Below are positions 24,201 through 38,720 of a stretch of 64,000 nucleotides of DNA, one piece after another. How positions within the stretch are numbered: position 1 is the stretch's first letter; every line of letters starts with the position of its first letter. Source of the stretch: Auanema rhodensis (lineage: Eukaryota; Nematoda; Chromadorea; Rhabditida; Rhabditidae). Both the position numbers and the translations under genes were made by a program. Below the pieces are notes generated by a model. That model was not told where the DNA came from. It saw only the letters and a list, made by a program, of their open reading frames with translations, and ran no database searches. The stretch is taken from the NCBI GenBank assembly GCA_964057225.1, contig CAXKVF010000077.1, positions 744,001 to 808,000 of the forward strand. The letters run 5' to 3'.

Positions 24201-26928
24201 GCATAAATTAAAGTTCACGTAAATTTCAAAGTCATGGTTACCATGCACCAATATCAATAAAAATTTGTTTTTAGACTAATATGGACATGGGGAATCTAAT
24301 TTTGAAAACCGCATCTCTTTATCTTTCACGTGAAGCGAGTTACATACCAAGTGCACATCACGTGTACATTTAATTAGCATAAATTAAAGTTCACGTAAAT
24401 TTCAAAGTCATGGTTACCATGAAGCAATATCAATAAAAATTTGTTTTTAGACTAATATGGACATGGGGAATCTAATTTTGAAAACCGCATCTCTTTATCT
24501 TTTACGTGAAGCGAGTTACATACCAAGTGCACATCACGTGTACATTTAATTAGCATAAATTAAAGTTCACGTAAATTTCAAAGTCATGGTTACCATGAAG
24601 CAATATCAATAAAAATTTGTTTTTAGACTAATATGGACATGGGGAATCTAATTTTGAAAACCGCATCTCTTTATCTTTCACGTGAAGCGAGTTACATACC
24701 AAGTGCACATCACGTGTACATTTAATTAGCATAAATTAAAGTTCAGGTAAATTTCAAAGTCATGGTTACCATGAACCAATATCAATAAAAATTTGTTTTT
24801 AGACTAATATGGACATGGGGAATCTAATTTTGAAAACCGCATCTCTTTATCTTTCACGTGAAGCGAGTTACATACCAAGTGCACATCACGTGTACATTTA
24901 ATTAGCATAAATTAAAGTTCACGTAAATTTCAAAGTCATGGTTACCATGAACGAATATCAATAAAAATTTGTTTTTAGACTAATATGGACATGGGGAATT
25001 TAATTTTGAAAACCGCATCTCTTTATCTTTCAAGTGAAGCGAGTTACATACCAAGTGCATATCACGTGTACATTTAATTAGCATAAATTAAAGTTCACGT
25101 AAATTTCAAAGTCATGGTTACCATGAAGCAATATCAATAAAAATTTGTTTTTAGACTAATATGGACATGGGGAATCTAATTTTGAAAACCGCATCTCTTT
25201 ATCTTTCACGTGAAGCGAGTTACATACCAAGTGCACATCACGTGTACATTTAATAAGAATAAATTAAAGTTCACGTAAATTTCAAAGTCATGGTTACCAT
25301 GAAGCAATATCAATAAAAATTTGTTTTTAGACTAATATGGACATGGGGAATCTAATTTTGAAAACCGCATCTCTTTATCTTTCACGTGAAGCGAGTTACA
25401 TACCAAGTGCACATCACGTGTACATTTAATTAGCATAAATTAAAGTTCACGTAAATTTCAAAGTCATGGTTACCATGAACCAATATCAATAAAAATTTGT
25501 TTTTAGACTAATATGGACATGGGGAATCTAATTTTGGAAACCTCATCTCTTTATCTTTCACGTGAAGCGAGTTACATACCAAGTGCACATCACGTGTACA
25601 TTTAATTAGCATAAATTAAAGTTCACGTAAATTTCAAAGTCATGGTTACCATGAACCAATATCAATAAAAATTTGTTTTTAGACTAATATGGACATGGGG
25701 AATCTAATTTTGGAAACCGCATCTCTTTATCTTTCACGTGAAGCGAGTTACATACCAAGTGCACATCACGTGTACATTTAATTAGCATAAATTAAAGTTC
25801 ACGTAAATTTCAAAGTCATGGTTACCATGCACCAATATCAATAAAAATTTGTTTTTAGACTAATATGGACATGGGGAATCTAATTTTGAAAACCGCATCT
25901 CTTTATCTTTCACGTGAAGCGAGTTACATACCAAGTGCACATCACGTGTACATTTAATTAGCATAAATTAAAGTTCACGTAAATTTCAAAGTCATGGTTA
26001 CCATGCACCAATATCAATAAAAATTTGTTTTTAGACTAATATGGACATGGGGAATCTAATTTTGAAAACCGCATCTCTTTATCTTTCACGTGAAGCGAGT
26101 TACATACCAAGTGCACATCACGTGTACATTTAATTAGCATAAATTAAAGTTCACGTAAATTTCAAAGTCATGGTTACCATGAACCAATATCAATAAAAAT
26201 TTGTTTTTAGACTAATATGGACATGGGGAATCTAATTTTGAAAACCGCATCTCTTTATCTTTCACGTGAAGCGAGTTACATACCAAGTGCACATCACGTG
26301 TACATTTAATTAGCATAAATTAAAGTTCACGTAAATTTCAAAGTCATGGTTACCATGAAGCAATATCAATAAAAATTTGTTTTTAGACTAATATGGACAT
26401 GGGGAATCTAATTTTGAAAACCGCATCTCTTTATCTTTCACGTGAAGCGAGTTACATACCAAGTGCACATCACGTGTACATTTAATTAGCATAAATTAAA
26501 GTTCACGTAAATTTCAAAGTCATGGTTACCATGAACCAATATCAATAAAAATTTGTTTTTAGACTAATATGGACATGGGGAATCTAATTTTGGAAACCGC
26601 ATCTCTTTATCTTTCACGTGAAGCGAGTTACATACCAAGTGCACATCACGTGTACATTTAATTAGCATAAATTAAAGTTCACGTAAATTTCAAAGTCATG
26701 GTTACCATGCACCAATATCAATAAAAATTTGTTTTTAGACTAATATGGACATGGGGAATCTAATTTTGAAAACCGCATCTCTTTATCTTTCACGTGAAGC
26801 GAGTTACATACCAAGTGCACATCACGTGTACATTTAATTAGCATAAATTAAAGTTCACGTAAATTTCAAAGTCATGGTTACCATGCACCAATATCAATAA
26901 AAATTTGTTTTTAGACTAATATCGACAT
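21297..26928. repeat. Large duplicated segment, copy 1 (m122-m153, 32 monomers)
   Basis: It carries more than a dozen rare markers in the same order as 29217-35200: G16C/A17G; A169T; C39T; A169T; A17T; C29T; C39T; C39T; C39T K; C106G; C137G; C8T + C41A + C68T; T87A + C90A; A17G with CCTC; A17G; A17G; G171C. This copy is two monomers shorter. Where copy 2 has three units (C39T K; C22T H; M), copy 1 has one unit, m128, with C39T on the left and M on the right. That is the expected product of an exchange inside a monomer. Confidence 0.9.
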
Positions 26929-28512
26929 GGGGAATCTAATTTTAAAAACCGCATCTCTTTATCTTTCACGTGAAGCGAGTTACATACCAAGTGCACATCA
27001 CGTGTACATTTAATTAGCATAAATTAAAGTTCACGTAAATTTCAAAGTCATGGTTACCATGAACCAATATCAATAAAAATTTGTTTTTAGACTAATATGG
27101 ACATGGGGAATCTAATTTTGGAAACCGCATCTCTTTATCTTTCACGTGAAGCGAGTTACATACCAAGTGCACATCACGTGTACATTTAATTAGCATAAAT
27201 TAAAGTTCACGTAAATTTCAAAGTCATGGTTACCATGCACCAATATCAATAAAAATTTGTTTTTAGACTAATATGGACATGGGGAATCTAATTTTGAAAA
27301 CCGCATCTCTTTATCTTTCACGTGAAGCGAGTTACATACCAAGTGCACATCACGTGTACATTTAATTAGCATAAATTAAAGTTCACGTAAATTTCAAAGT
27401 CATGGTTACCATGCACCAATATCAATAAAAATTTGTTTTTAGACTAATATGGACATGGGGAATCTAATTTTGAAAACCGCATCTCTTTATCTTTCACGTG
27501 AAGCGAGTTACATACCAAGTGCACATCACGTGTACATTTAATTAGCATAAATTAAAGTTCACGTAAATTTCAAAGTCATGGTTACCATGAACCAATATCA
27601 ATAAAAATTTGTTTTTAGACTAATATGGACATGGGGAATCTAATTTTGAAAACCGCATCTCTTTATCTTTCACGTGAAGCGAGTTACATACCAAGTGCAC
27701 ATCACGTGTACATTTAATTAGCATAAATTAAAGTTCACGTAAATTTCAAAGTCATGGTTACCATGAAGCAATATCAATAAAAATTTGTTTTTAGACTAAT
27801 ATGGACATGGGGAATCTAATTTTGAAAACCGCATCTCTTTATCTTTCACGTGAAGCGAGTTACATACCAAGTGCACATCACGTGTACATTTAATTAGCAT
27901 AAATTAAAGTTCACGTAAATTTCAAAGTCATGGTTACCATGAACCAATATCAATAAAAATTTGTTTTTAGACTAATATGGACATGGGGAATCTAATTTTG
28001 GAAACCGCATCTCTTTATCTTTCACGTGAAGCGAGTTACATACCAAGTGCACATCACGTGTACATTTAATTAGCATAAATTAAAGTTCACGTAAATTTCA
28101 AAGTCATGGTTACCATGCACCAATATCAATAAAAATTTGTTTTTAGACTAATATGGACATGGGGAATCTAATTTTGAAAACCGCATCTCTTTATCTTTCA
28201 CGTGAAGCGAGTTACATACCAAGTGCACATCACGTGTACATTTAATTAGCATAAATTAAAGTTCACGTAAATTTCAAAGTCATGGTTACCATGCACCAAT
28301 ATCAATAAAAATTTGTTTTTAGACTAATATCGACATGGGGAATCTAATTTTAAAAACCGCATCTCTTTATCTTTCACGTGAAGCGAGTTACATACCAAGT
28401 GCACATCACGTGTACATTTAATTAGCATAAATTAAAGTTCACGTAAATTTCAAAGTCATGGTTACCATGAACCAATATCAATAAAAATTTGTTTTTAGAC
28501 TAATATGGACAT
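25697..28512. repeat. Eight-monomer higher-order repeat, 1408 bp x 2 (m147-m162)
   Basis: The barcode A17G H; H; M; K; M; A17G H; H with G171C; G16A M occurs twice in tandem (25697-27104 and 27105-28512). I see no difference at the sites scored. The first seven units also occur at 33969-35200, 42241-43472 and 45585-46816, so this module has been copied widely. Its first copy overlaps the end of the large duplicated segment. Confidence 0.88.
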
Positions 28513-29216
28513 GGGAAATCTAATTTTGAAAACCGCATCTCTTTATCTTTCACGTGAAGCGAGTTACATACCAAGTGCACATCACGTGTACATTTAATTA
28601 GCATAAATTAAAGTTCACGTAAATTTCAAAGTCATGGTTACCATGCACCAATATCAATAAAAATTTGTTTTTAGACTAATATGGACATGGGGAATCTAAT
28701 TTTGAAAACTGCATCTCTTTATCTTTCACGTGAAGCGAGTTACATACCAAGTGCACATCACGTGTACATTTAATTAGCATAAATTAAAGTTCACGTAAAT
28801 TTCAAAGTCATGGTTACCATGCACCAATATCAATAAAAATTTGTTTTTAGACTAATATGGACATGGGGAATCTAATTTTGAAAACCGCATCTCTTTATCT
28901 TTCACGTGAAGCGAGTTACATACCAAGTGCACATCACGTGTACATTTAATTAGCATAAATTAAAGTTCACGTAAATTTCAAAGTCATGGTTACCATGAAG
29001 CAATATCAATAAAAATTTGTTTTTAGACTAATATGGACATGGGGAATCTAATTTTGAAAACCGTATCTCTTTATCTTTCACGTGAAGCGAGTTACATACC
29101 AAGTGCACATCACGTGTACATTTAATTAGCATAAATTAAAGTTCACGTAAATTTCAAAGTCATGGTTACCATGAACCAATATCAATAAAAATTTGTTTTT
29201 AGACTAATATGGACAT
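28513..29216. repeat. Linking monomers m163-m166
   Basis: Units are G4A H; C22T H; K; C24T M. The K then C24T M pair resembles m99-m100 and m103-m104 of the 17-18 kb block. No local higher-order repeat is visible. Confidence 0.75.
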
Positions 29217-32200
29217 GGGGAATCTAATTTTCGAAACCGCATCTCTTTATCTTTCACGTGAAGCGAGTTACATACCAAGTGCACATCACGTGTACATTTA
29301 ATTAGCATAAATTAAAGTTCACGTAAATTTCAAAGTCATGGTTACCATGAACCAATATCAATAAAAATTTGTTTTTAGACTAATATGGACATGGGGAATC
29401 TAATTTTGAAAACCGCATCTCTTTATCTTTCACGTGAAGCGAGTTACATACCAAGTGCACATCACGTGTACATTTAATTAGCATAAATTAAAGTTCACGT
29501 AAATTTCAAAGTCATGGTTACCATGCACCAATATCAATAAAAATTTGTTTTTAGACTAATTTGGACATGGGGAATCTAATTTTGAAAACCGCATCTCTTT
29601 ATCTTTCACGTGAAGCGAGTTACATACCAAGTGCACATCACGTGTACATTTAATTAGCATAAATTAAAGTTCACGTAAATTTCAAAGTCATGGTTACCAT
29701 GAACCAATATCAATAAAAATTTGTTTTTAGACTAATATGGACATGGGGAATCTAATTTTGAAAACCGCATCTCTTTATCTTTCACGTGAAGCGAGTTACA
29801 TACCAAGTGCACATCACGTGTACATTTAATTAGCATAAATTAAAGTTCACGTAAATTTCAAAGTCATGGTTACCATGAACCAATATCAATAAAAATTTGT
29901 TTTTAGACTAATATGGACATGGGGAATCTAATTTTGAAAACCGCATCTCTTTATCTTTCACGTGAAGCGAGTTACATACCAAGTGCACATCACGTGTACA
30001 TTTAATTAGCATAAATTAAAGTTCACGTAAATTTCAAAGTCATGGTTACCATGCACCAATATCAATAAAAATTTGTTTTTAGACTAATATGGACATGGGG
30101 AATCTAATTTTGAAAACCGCATCTCTTTATCTTTCACGTGAAGCGAGTTACATACCAAGTGCACATCACGTGTACATTTAATTAGCATAAATTAAAGTTC
30201 ACGTAAATTTCAAAGTCATGGTTACCATGAACCAATATCAATAAAAATTTGTTTTTAGACTAATATGGACATGGGGAATCTAATTTTGAAAACCGCATCT
30301 CTTTATCTTTTACGTGAAGCGAGTTACATACCAAGTGCACATCACGTGTACATTTAATTAGCATAAATTAAAGTTCACGTAAATTTCAAAGTCATGGTTA
30401 CCATGAAGCAATATCAATAAAAATTTGTTTTTAGACTAATATGGACATGGGGAATCTAATTTTGAAAACTGCATCTCTTTATCTTTCACGTGAAGCGAGT
30501 TACATACCAAGTGCACATCACGTGTACATTTAATTAGCATAAATTAAAGTTCACGTAAATTTCAAAGTCATGGTTACCATGCACCAATATCAATAAAAAT
30601 TTGTTTTTAGACTAATATGGACATGGGGAATCTAATTTTGAAAACCGCATCTCTTTATCTTTCACGTGAAGCGAGTTACATACCAAGTGCACATCACGTG
30701 TACATTTAATTAGCATAAATTAAAGTTCACGTAAATTTCAAAGTCATGGTTACCATGAACCAATATCAATAAAAATTTGTTTTTAGACTAATATGGACAT
30801 GGGGAATCTAATTTTGAAAACCGCATCTCTTTATCTTTCACGTGAAGCGAGTTACATACCAAGTGCACATCACGTGTACATTTAATTAGCATAAATTAAA
30901 GTTCACGTAAATTTCAAAGTCATGGTTACCATGCACCAATATCAATAAAAATTTGTTTTTAGACTAATTTGGACATGGGGAATCTAATTTTGTAAACCGC
31001 ATCTCTTTATCTTTCACGTGAAGCGAGTTACATACCAAGTGCACATCACGTGTACATTTAATTAGCATAAATTAAAGTTCACGTAAATTTCAAAGTCATG
31101 GTTACCATGAACCAATATCAATAAAAATTTGTTTTTAGACTAATATGGACATGGGGAATCTAATTTTGAAAACCGCATCTCTTTATCTTTCACGTGAAGC
31201 GAGTTACATACCAAGTGCACATCACGTGTACATTTAATTAGCATAAATTAAAGTTCACGTAAATTTCAAAGTCATGGTTACCATGCACCAATATCAATAA
31301 AAATTTGTTTTTAGACTAATATGGACATGGGGAATCTAATTTTGAAAACCGCATCTTTTTATCTTTCACGTGAAGCGAGTTACATACCAAGTGCACATCA
31401 CGTGTACATTTAATTAGCATAAATTAAAGTTCACGTAAATTTCAAAGTCATGGTTACCATGAACCAATATCAATAAAAATTTGTTTTTAGACTAATATGG
31501 ACATGGGGAATCTAATTTTGAAAACCGCATCTCTTTATCTTTTACGTGAAGCGAGTTACATACCAAGTGCACATCACGTGTACATTTAATTAGCATAAAT
31601 TAAAGTTCACGTAAATTTCAAAGTCATGGTTACCATGCACCAATATCAATAAAAATTTGTTTTTAGACTAATATGGACATGGGGAATCTAATTTTGAAAA
31701 CCGCATCTCTTTATCTTTCACGTGAAGCGAGTTACATACCAAGTGCACATCACGTGTACATTTAATTAGCATAAATTAAAGTTCACGTAAATTTCAAAGT
31801 CATGGTTACCATCAACCAATATCAATAAAAATTTGTTTTTAGACTAATATGGACATGGGGAATCTAATTTTGAAAACCGCATCTCTTTATCTTTTACGTG
31901 AAGCGAGTTACATACCAAGTGCACATCACGTGTACATTTAATTAGCATAAATTAAAGTTCACGTAAATTTCAAAGTCATGGTTACCATGAACCAATATCA
32001 ATAAAAATTTGTTTTTAGACTAATATGGACATGGGGAATCTAATTTTGAAAACCGCATCTCTTTATCTTTCACGTGAAGCGAGTTACATACCAAGTGCAC
32101 ATCACGTGTACATTTAATTAGCATAAATTAAAGTTCACGTAAATTTCAAAGTCATGGTTACCATGCACCAATATCAATAAAAATTTGTTTTTAGACTAAT

Positions 32201-35200
32201 ATGGACATGGGGAATCTAATTTTGAAAACCGCATCTCTTTATCTTTCACGTGAAGCGAGTTACATACCAAGTGCACATCACGTGTACATTTAATTAGCAT
32301 AAATTAAAGTTCACGTAAATTTCAAAGTCATGGTTACCATGAACCAATATCAATAAAAATTTGTTTTTAGACTAATATGGACATGGGGAATCTAATTTTG
32401 AAAACCGCATCTCTTTATCTTTCACGTGAAGCGAGTTACATACCAAGTGCACATCACGTGTACATTTAATTAGCATAAATTAAAGTTCACGTAAATTTCA
32501 AAGTCATGGTTACCATGCACCAATATCAATAAAAATTTGTTTTTAGACTAATATGGACATGGGGAATCTAATTTTGAAAACCGCATCTCTTTATCTTTCA
32601 CGTGAAGCGAGTTACATACCAAGTGCACATCACGTGTACATTTAATTAGCATAAATTAAAGTTCACGTAAATTTCAAAGTCATGGTTACCATGAAGCAAT
32701 ATCAATAAAAATTTGTTTTTAGACTAATATGGACATGGGGAATCTAATTTTGAAAACCGCATCTCTTTATCTTTTACGTGAAGCGAGTTACATACCAAGT
32801 GCACATCACGTGTACATTTAATTAGCATAAATTAAAGTTCACGTAAATTTCAAAGTCATGGTTACCATGAAGCAATATCAATAAAAATTTGTTTTTAGAC
32901 TAATATGGACATGGGGAATCTAATTTTGAAAACCGCATCTCTTTATCTTTCACGTGAAGCGAGTTACATACCAAGTGCACATCACGTGTACATTTAATTA
33001 GCATAAATTAAAGTTCAGGTAAATTTCAAAGTCATGGTTACCATGAACCAATATCAATAAAAATTTGTTTTTAGACTAATATGGACATGGGGAATCTAAT
33101 TTTGAAAACCGCATCTCTTTATCTTTCACGTGAAGCGAGTTACATACCAAGTGCACATCACGTGTACATTTAATTAGCATAAATTAAAGTTCACGTAAAT
33201 TTCAAAGTCATGGTTACCATGAACGAATATCAATAAAAATTTGTTTTTAGACTAATATGGACATGGGGAATTTAATTTTGAAAACCGCATCTCTTTATCT
33301 TTCAAGTGAAGCGAGTTACATACCAAGTGCATATCACGTGTACATTTAATTAGCATAAATTAAAGTTCACGTAAATTTCAAAGTCATGGTTACCATGAAG
33401 CAATATCAATAAAAATTTGTTTTTAGACTAATATGGACATGGGGAATCTAAGTTTGAAAACCGCATCTCTTTATCTTTCACGTGAAGCGAGTTACATACC
33501 AAGTGCACATCACGTGTACATTTAATAAGAATAAATTAAAGTTCACGTAAATTTCAAAGTCATGGTTACCATGAAGCAATATCAATAAAAATTTGTTTTT
33601 AGACTAATATGGACATGGGGAATCTAATTTTGAAAACCGCATCTCTTTATCTTTCACGTGAAGCGAGTTACATACCAAGTGCACATCACGTGTACATTTA
33701 ATTAGCATAAATTAAAGTTCACGTAAATTTCAAAGTCATGGTTACCATGAACCAATATCAATAAAAATTTGTTTTTAGACTAATATGGACATGGGGAATC
33801 TAATTTTGGAAACCTCATCTCTTTATCTTTCACGTGAAGCGAGTTACATACCAAGTGCACATCACGTGTACATTTAATTAGCATAAATTAAAGTTCACTT
33901 AAATTTCAAAGTCATGGTTACCATGAACCAATATCAATAAAAATTTGTTTTTAGACTAATATGGACATGGGGAATCTAATTTTGGAAACCGCATCTCTTT
34001 ATCTTTCACGTGAAGCGAGTTACATACCAAGTGCACATCACGTGTACATTTAATTAGCATAAATTAAAGTTCACGTAAATTTCAAAGTCATGGTTACCAT
34101 GCACCAATATCAATAAAAATTTGTTTTTAGACTAATATGGACATGGGGAATCTAATTTTGAAAACCGCATCTCTTTATCTTTCACGTGAAGCGAGTTACA
34201 TACCAAGTGCACATCACGTGTACATTTAATTAGCATAAATTAAAGTTCACGTAAATTTCAAAGTCATGGTTACCATGCACCAATATCAATAAAAATTTGT
34301 TTTTAGACTAATATGGACATGGGGAATCTAATTTTGAAAACCGCATCTCTTTATCTTTCACGTGAAGCGAGTTACATACCAAGTGCACATCACGTGTACA
34401 TTTAATTAGCATAAATTAAAGTTCACGTAAATTTCAAAGTCATGGTTACCATGAACCAATATCAATAAAAATTTGTTTTTAGACTAATATGGACATGGGG
34501 AATCTAATTTTGAAAACCGCATCTCTTTATCTTTCACGTGAAGCGAGTTACATACCAAGTGCACATCACGTGTACATTTAATTAGCATAAATTAAAGTTC
34601 ACGTAAATTTCAAAGTCATGGTTACCATGAAGCAATATCAATAAAAATTTGTTTTTAGACTAATATGGACATGGGGAATCTAATTTTGAAAACCGCATCT
34701 CTTTATCTTTCACGTGAAGCGAGTTACATACCAAGTGCACATCACGTGTACATTTAATTAGCATAAATTAAAGTTCACGTAAATTTCAAAGTCATGGTTA
34801 CCATGAACCAATATCAATAAAAATTTGTTTTTAGACTAATATGGACATGGGGAATCTAATTTTGGAAACCGCATCTCTTTATCTTTCACGTGAAGCGAGT
34901 TACATACCAAGTGCACATCACGTGTACATTTAATTAGCATAAATTAAAGTTCACGTAAATTTCAAAGTCATGGTTACCATGCACCAATATCAATAAAAAT
35001 TTGTTTTTAGACTAATATGGACATGGGGAATTTAATTTTGAAAACCGCATCTCTTTATCTTTCACGTGAAGCGAGTTACATACCAAGTGCACATCACGTG
35101 TACATTTAATTAGCATAAATTAAAGTTCACGTAAATTTCAAAGTCATGGTTACCATGCACCAATATCAATAAAAATTTGTTTTTAGACTAATATCGACAT
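29217..35200. repeat. Large duplicated segment, copy 2 (m167-m200, 34 monomers)
   Basis: It matches 21297-26928 unit for unit, with two extra monomers (m174-m175). The offset is therefore 7920 bp before them and 8272 bp after. Private differences include G133C in m181, T12G in m191, G107T in m193 and C8T in m200. It also contains the full ten-unit order of 18305-20064 (as m168-m177), so this form is probably ancestral to the shortened one in copy 1. Confidence 0.9.
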
Positions 35201-36256
35201 GGGGAATCTAATTTTGAAAACCGCATCTCTTTATCTTTCACGTGAAGCGAGTTACATACCAAGTGCACATCACGTGTACATTTAATTAGCATAAATTAAA
35301 GTTCACGTAAATTTCAAAGTCATGGTTACCATGAACCAATATCAATAAAAATTTGTTTTTAGACTAATATGGACATGGGAAATCTAATTTTGAAAACCGC
35401 ATCTCTTTATCTTTCACGTGAAGCGAGTTACATACCAAGTGCACATCACGTGTACATTTAATTAGCATAAATTAAAGTTCACGTAAATTTCAAAGTCATG
35501 GTTACCATGAAGCAATATCAATAAAAATTTGTTTTTAGACTAATATGGACATGGGGAATCTAATTTTGAAAACCGCATCTCTTTATCTTTCACGTGAAGC
35601 GAGTTACATACCAAGTGCACATCACGTGTACATTTAATTAGCATAAATTAAAGTTCACGTAAATTTCAAAGTCATGGTTACCATGAACCAATATCAATAA
35701 AAATTTGTTTTTAGACTAATATGGACATGGGGAATCTAATTTTGGAAACCGCATCTCTTTATCTTTCACGTGAAGCGAGTTACATACCAAGTGCACATCA
35801 CGTGTACATTTAATTAGCATAAATTAAAGTTCACGTAAATTTCAAAGTCATGGTTACCATGCACCAATATCAATAAAAATTTGTTTTTAGACTAATATGG
35901 ACATGGGGAATCTAATTTTGAAAACCGCATCTCTTTATCTTTCACGTGAAGCGAGTTACATACCAAGTGCACATCACGTGTACATTTAATTAGCATAAAT
36001 TAAAGTTCACGTAAATTTCAAAGTCATGGTTACCATGCACCAATATCAATAAAAATTTGTTTTTAGACTAATATCGACATGGGGAATCTAATTTTGAAAA
36101 CCGCATCTCTTTATCTTTCACGTGAAGCGAGTTACATACCAAGTGCACATCACGTGTACATTTAATTAGCATAAATTAAAGTTCACGTAAATTTCAAAGT
36201 CATGGTTACCATGCACCAATATCAATAAAAATTTGTTTTTAGACTAATATGGACAT
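34497..36256. repeat. Five-monomer higher-order repeat, 880 bp x 2 (m197-m206)
   Basis: K; M; A17G H; H with G171C; M is followed by G4A K; M; A17G H; H with G171C; H. The first unit of copy 2 has G4A, the fourth unit of copy 1 has C8T, and the last unit differs in M/H type. This block overlaps the right end of the large duplicated segment. Confidence 0.8.
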
Positions 36257-37312
36257 GGGGAATCTAAGTTTGAAAACCGCATCTCTTTATCTTTCACGTG
36301 AAGCGAGTTACATACCAAGTGCACATCACGTGTACATTTAATTAGCATAAATTAAAGTTCACGTAAATTTCAAAGTCATGGTTACTATGAACCAATATCA
36401 ATAAAAATTTGTTTTTAGACTAATATGGACATGGGGAATCTAAGTTTGAAAACCGCATCTCTTTATCTTTCACGTGAAGCGAGTTACATACCAAGTGCAC
36501 ATCACGTGTACATTTAATTAGCATAAATTAAAGTTCACGTAAATTTCAAAGTCATGGTTACTATGAACCAATATCAATAAAAATTTGTTTTTAGAATAAT
36601 ATGGACATGGGAAATCTAATTTTGAAAACCGCATCTCTTTATCTTTCACGTGAAGCGAGTTACATACCAAGTGCACATCACGTGTACATTTAATTAGCAT
36701 AAATTAAAGTTCACGTAAATTTCAAAGTCATGGTTACTATGAACCAATATCAATAAAAATTTGTTTTTAGACTAATATGGACATGGGGAATCTAAGTTTG
36801 AAAACCGCATCTCTTTATCTTTCACGTGAAGCGAGTTACATACCAAGTGCACATCACGTGTACATTTAATTAGCATAAATTAAAGTTCACGTAAATTTCA
36901 AAGTCATGGTTACTATGAACCAATATCAATAAAAATTTGTTTTTAGAATAATATGGACATGGGGAATCTAATTTTGAAAACCGCATCTCTTTATCTTTCA
37001 CGTGAAGCGAGTTACATACCAAGTGCACATCACGTGTACATTTAATTAGCATAAATTAAAGTTCACGTAAATTTCAAAGTCATGGTTACCATGCACCAAT
37101 ATCAATAAAAATTTGTTTTTAGACTAATATGGACATGGGGAATCTAAGTTTGAAAACCGCATCTCTTTATCTTTCACGTGAAGCGAGTTACATACCAAGT
37201 GCACATCACGTGTACATTTAATTAGCATAAATTAAAGTTCACGTAAATTTCAAAGTCATGGTTACTATGAACCAATATCAATAAAAATTTGTTTTTAGAC
37301 TAATATGGACAT
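36257..37312. repeat. T12G/C130T monomer cluster (m207-m212)
   Basis: Four units carry both T12G (reads CTAAGTTTG) and C130T (reads GTTACTATG). m209 has G4A with C130T, and m211 is plain H. C130T breaks the 13-bp dyad at 121-133. m208 and m210 also have C164A, which removes a minus-strand stop and accounts for two spurious open frames here. The T12G/C130T pair recurs at 43825-44176 and throughout 47169-50160. Confidence 0.85.
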
Positions 37313-38720
37313 GGGAAATCTAATTTTGAAAACCGCATCTCTTTATCTTTCACGTGAAGCGAGTTACATACCAAGTGCACATCACGTGTACATTTAATTA
37401 GCATAAATTAAAGTTCACGTAAATTTCAAAGTCATGGTTACCATGAACCAATATCAATAAAAATTTGTTTTTAGACTAATATGGACATGGGGAATCTAAT
37501 TTTGAAAACCGCATCTCTTTATCTTTCACGTGAAGCGAGTTACATACCAAGTGCACATCACGTGTACATTTAATTAGCATAAATTAAAGTTCACGTAAAT
37601 TTCAAAGTCATGGTTACCATGCACCAATATCAATAAAAATTTGTTTTTAGACTAATATGGACATGGGGAATCTAATTTTGAAAACCGCATCTCTTTATCT
37701 TTCACGTGAAGCGAGTTACATACCAAGTGCACATCACGTGTACATTTAATTAGCATAAATTAAAGTTCACGTAAATTTCAAAGTCATGGTTACCATGAAC
37801 CAATATCAATAAAAATTTGTTTTTAGACTAATATGGACATGGGGAATCTAATTTTGAAAACCGCATCTCTTTATCTTTCACGTGAAGCGAGTTACATACC
37901 AAGTGCACATCACGTGTACATTTAATTAGCATAAATTGAAGTTCACGTAAATTTCAAAGTCATGGTTACCATGCACCAATATCAATAAAAATTTGTTTTT
38001 AGACTAATATGGACATGGGGAATCTAATTTTGAAAACCGCATCTCTTTATCTTTCACGTGAAGCGAGTTACATACCAAGTGCACATCACGTGTACATTTA
38101 ATTAGCATAAATTAAAGTTCACGTAAATTTCAAAGTCATGGTTACCATGCACCAATATCAATAAAAATTTGTTTTTAGACTAATATGGACATGGGGAATC
38201 TAATTTTGAAAACCGCATCTCTTTATCTTTCACGTGAAGCGAGTTACATACCAAGTGCACATCACGTGTACATTTAATTAGCATAAATTAAAGTTCACGT
38301 AAATTTCAAAGTCATGGTTACCATGAACCAATATCAATAAAAATTTGTTTTTAGACTAATATGGACATGGGGAATCTAATTTTGAAAACCGCATCTCTTT
38401 ATCTTTCACGTGAAGCGAGTTACATACCAAGTGCACATCACGTGTACATTTAATTAGCATAAATTAAAGTTCACGTAAATTTCAAAGTCATGGTTACCAT
38501 GCACCAATATCAATAAAAATTTGTTTTTAGACTAATATGGACATGGGGAATCTAATTTTGAAAACCGCATCTCTTTATCTTTCACGTGAAGCGAGTTACA
38601 TACCAAGTGCACATCACGTGTACATTTAATTAGCATAAATTAAAGTTCACGTAAATTTCAAAGTCATGGTTACCATGAACCAATATCAATAAAAATTTGT
38701 TTTTAGACTAATATGGACAT
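37313..38720. repeat. Mostly plain M and H monomers (m213-m220)
   Basis: m213 has G4A and m216 has A98G; the rest alternate between plain M and plain H. The final four units plus the next two (38017-39072) match the order at 44177-45232. Nothing else is visible. Confidence 0.75.

Noticed and set aside
25345-25520. Transposon, LTR or other insertion hidden in the array
   Set aside because: The 176-bp phase is unbroken at every monomer I followed, here and elsewhere, apart from the 1-bp deletion near 55238. There is no room for an insertion.
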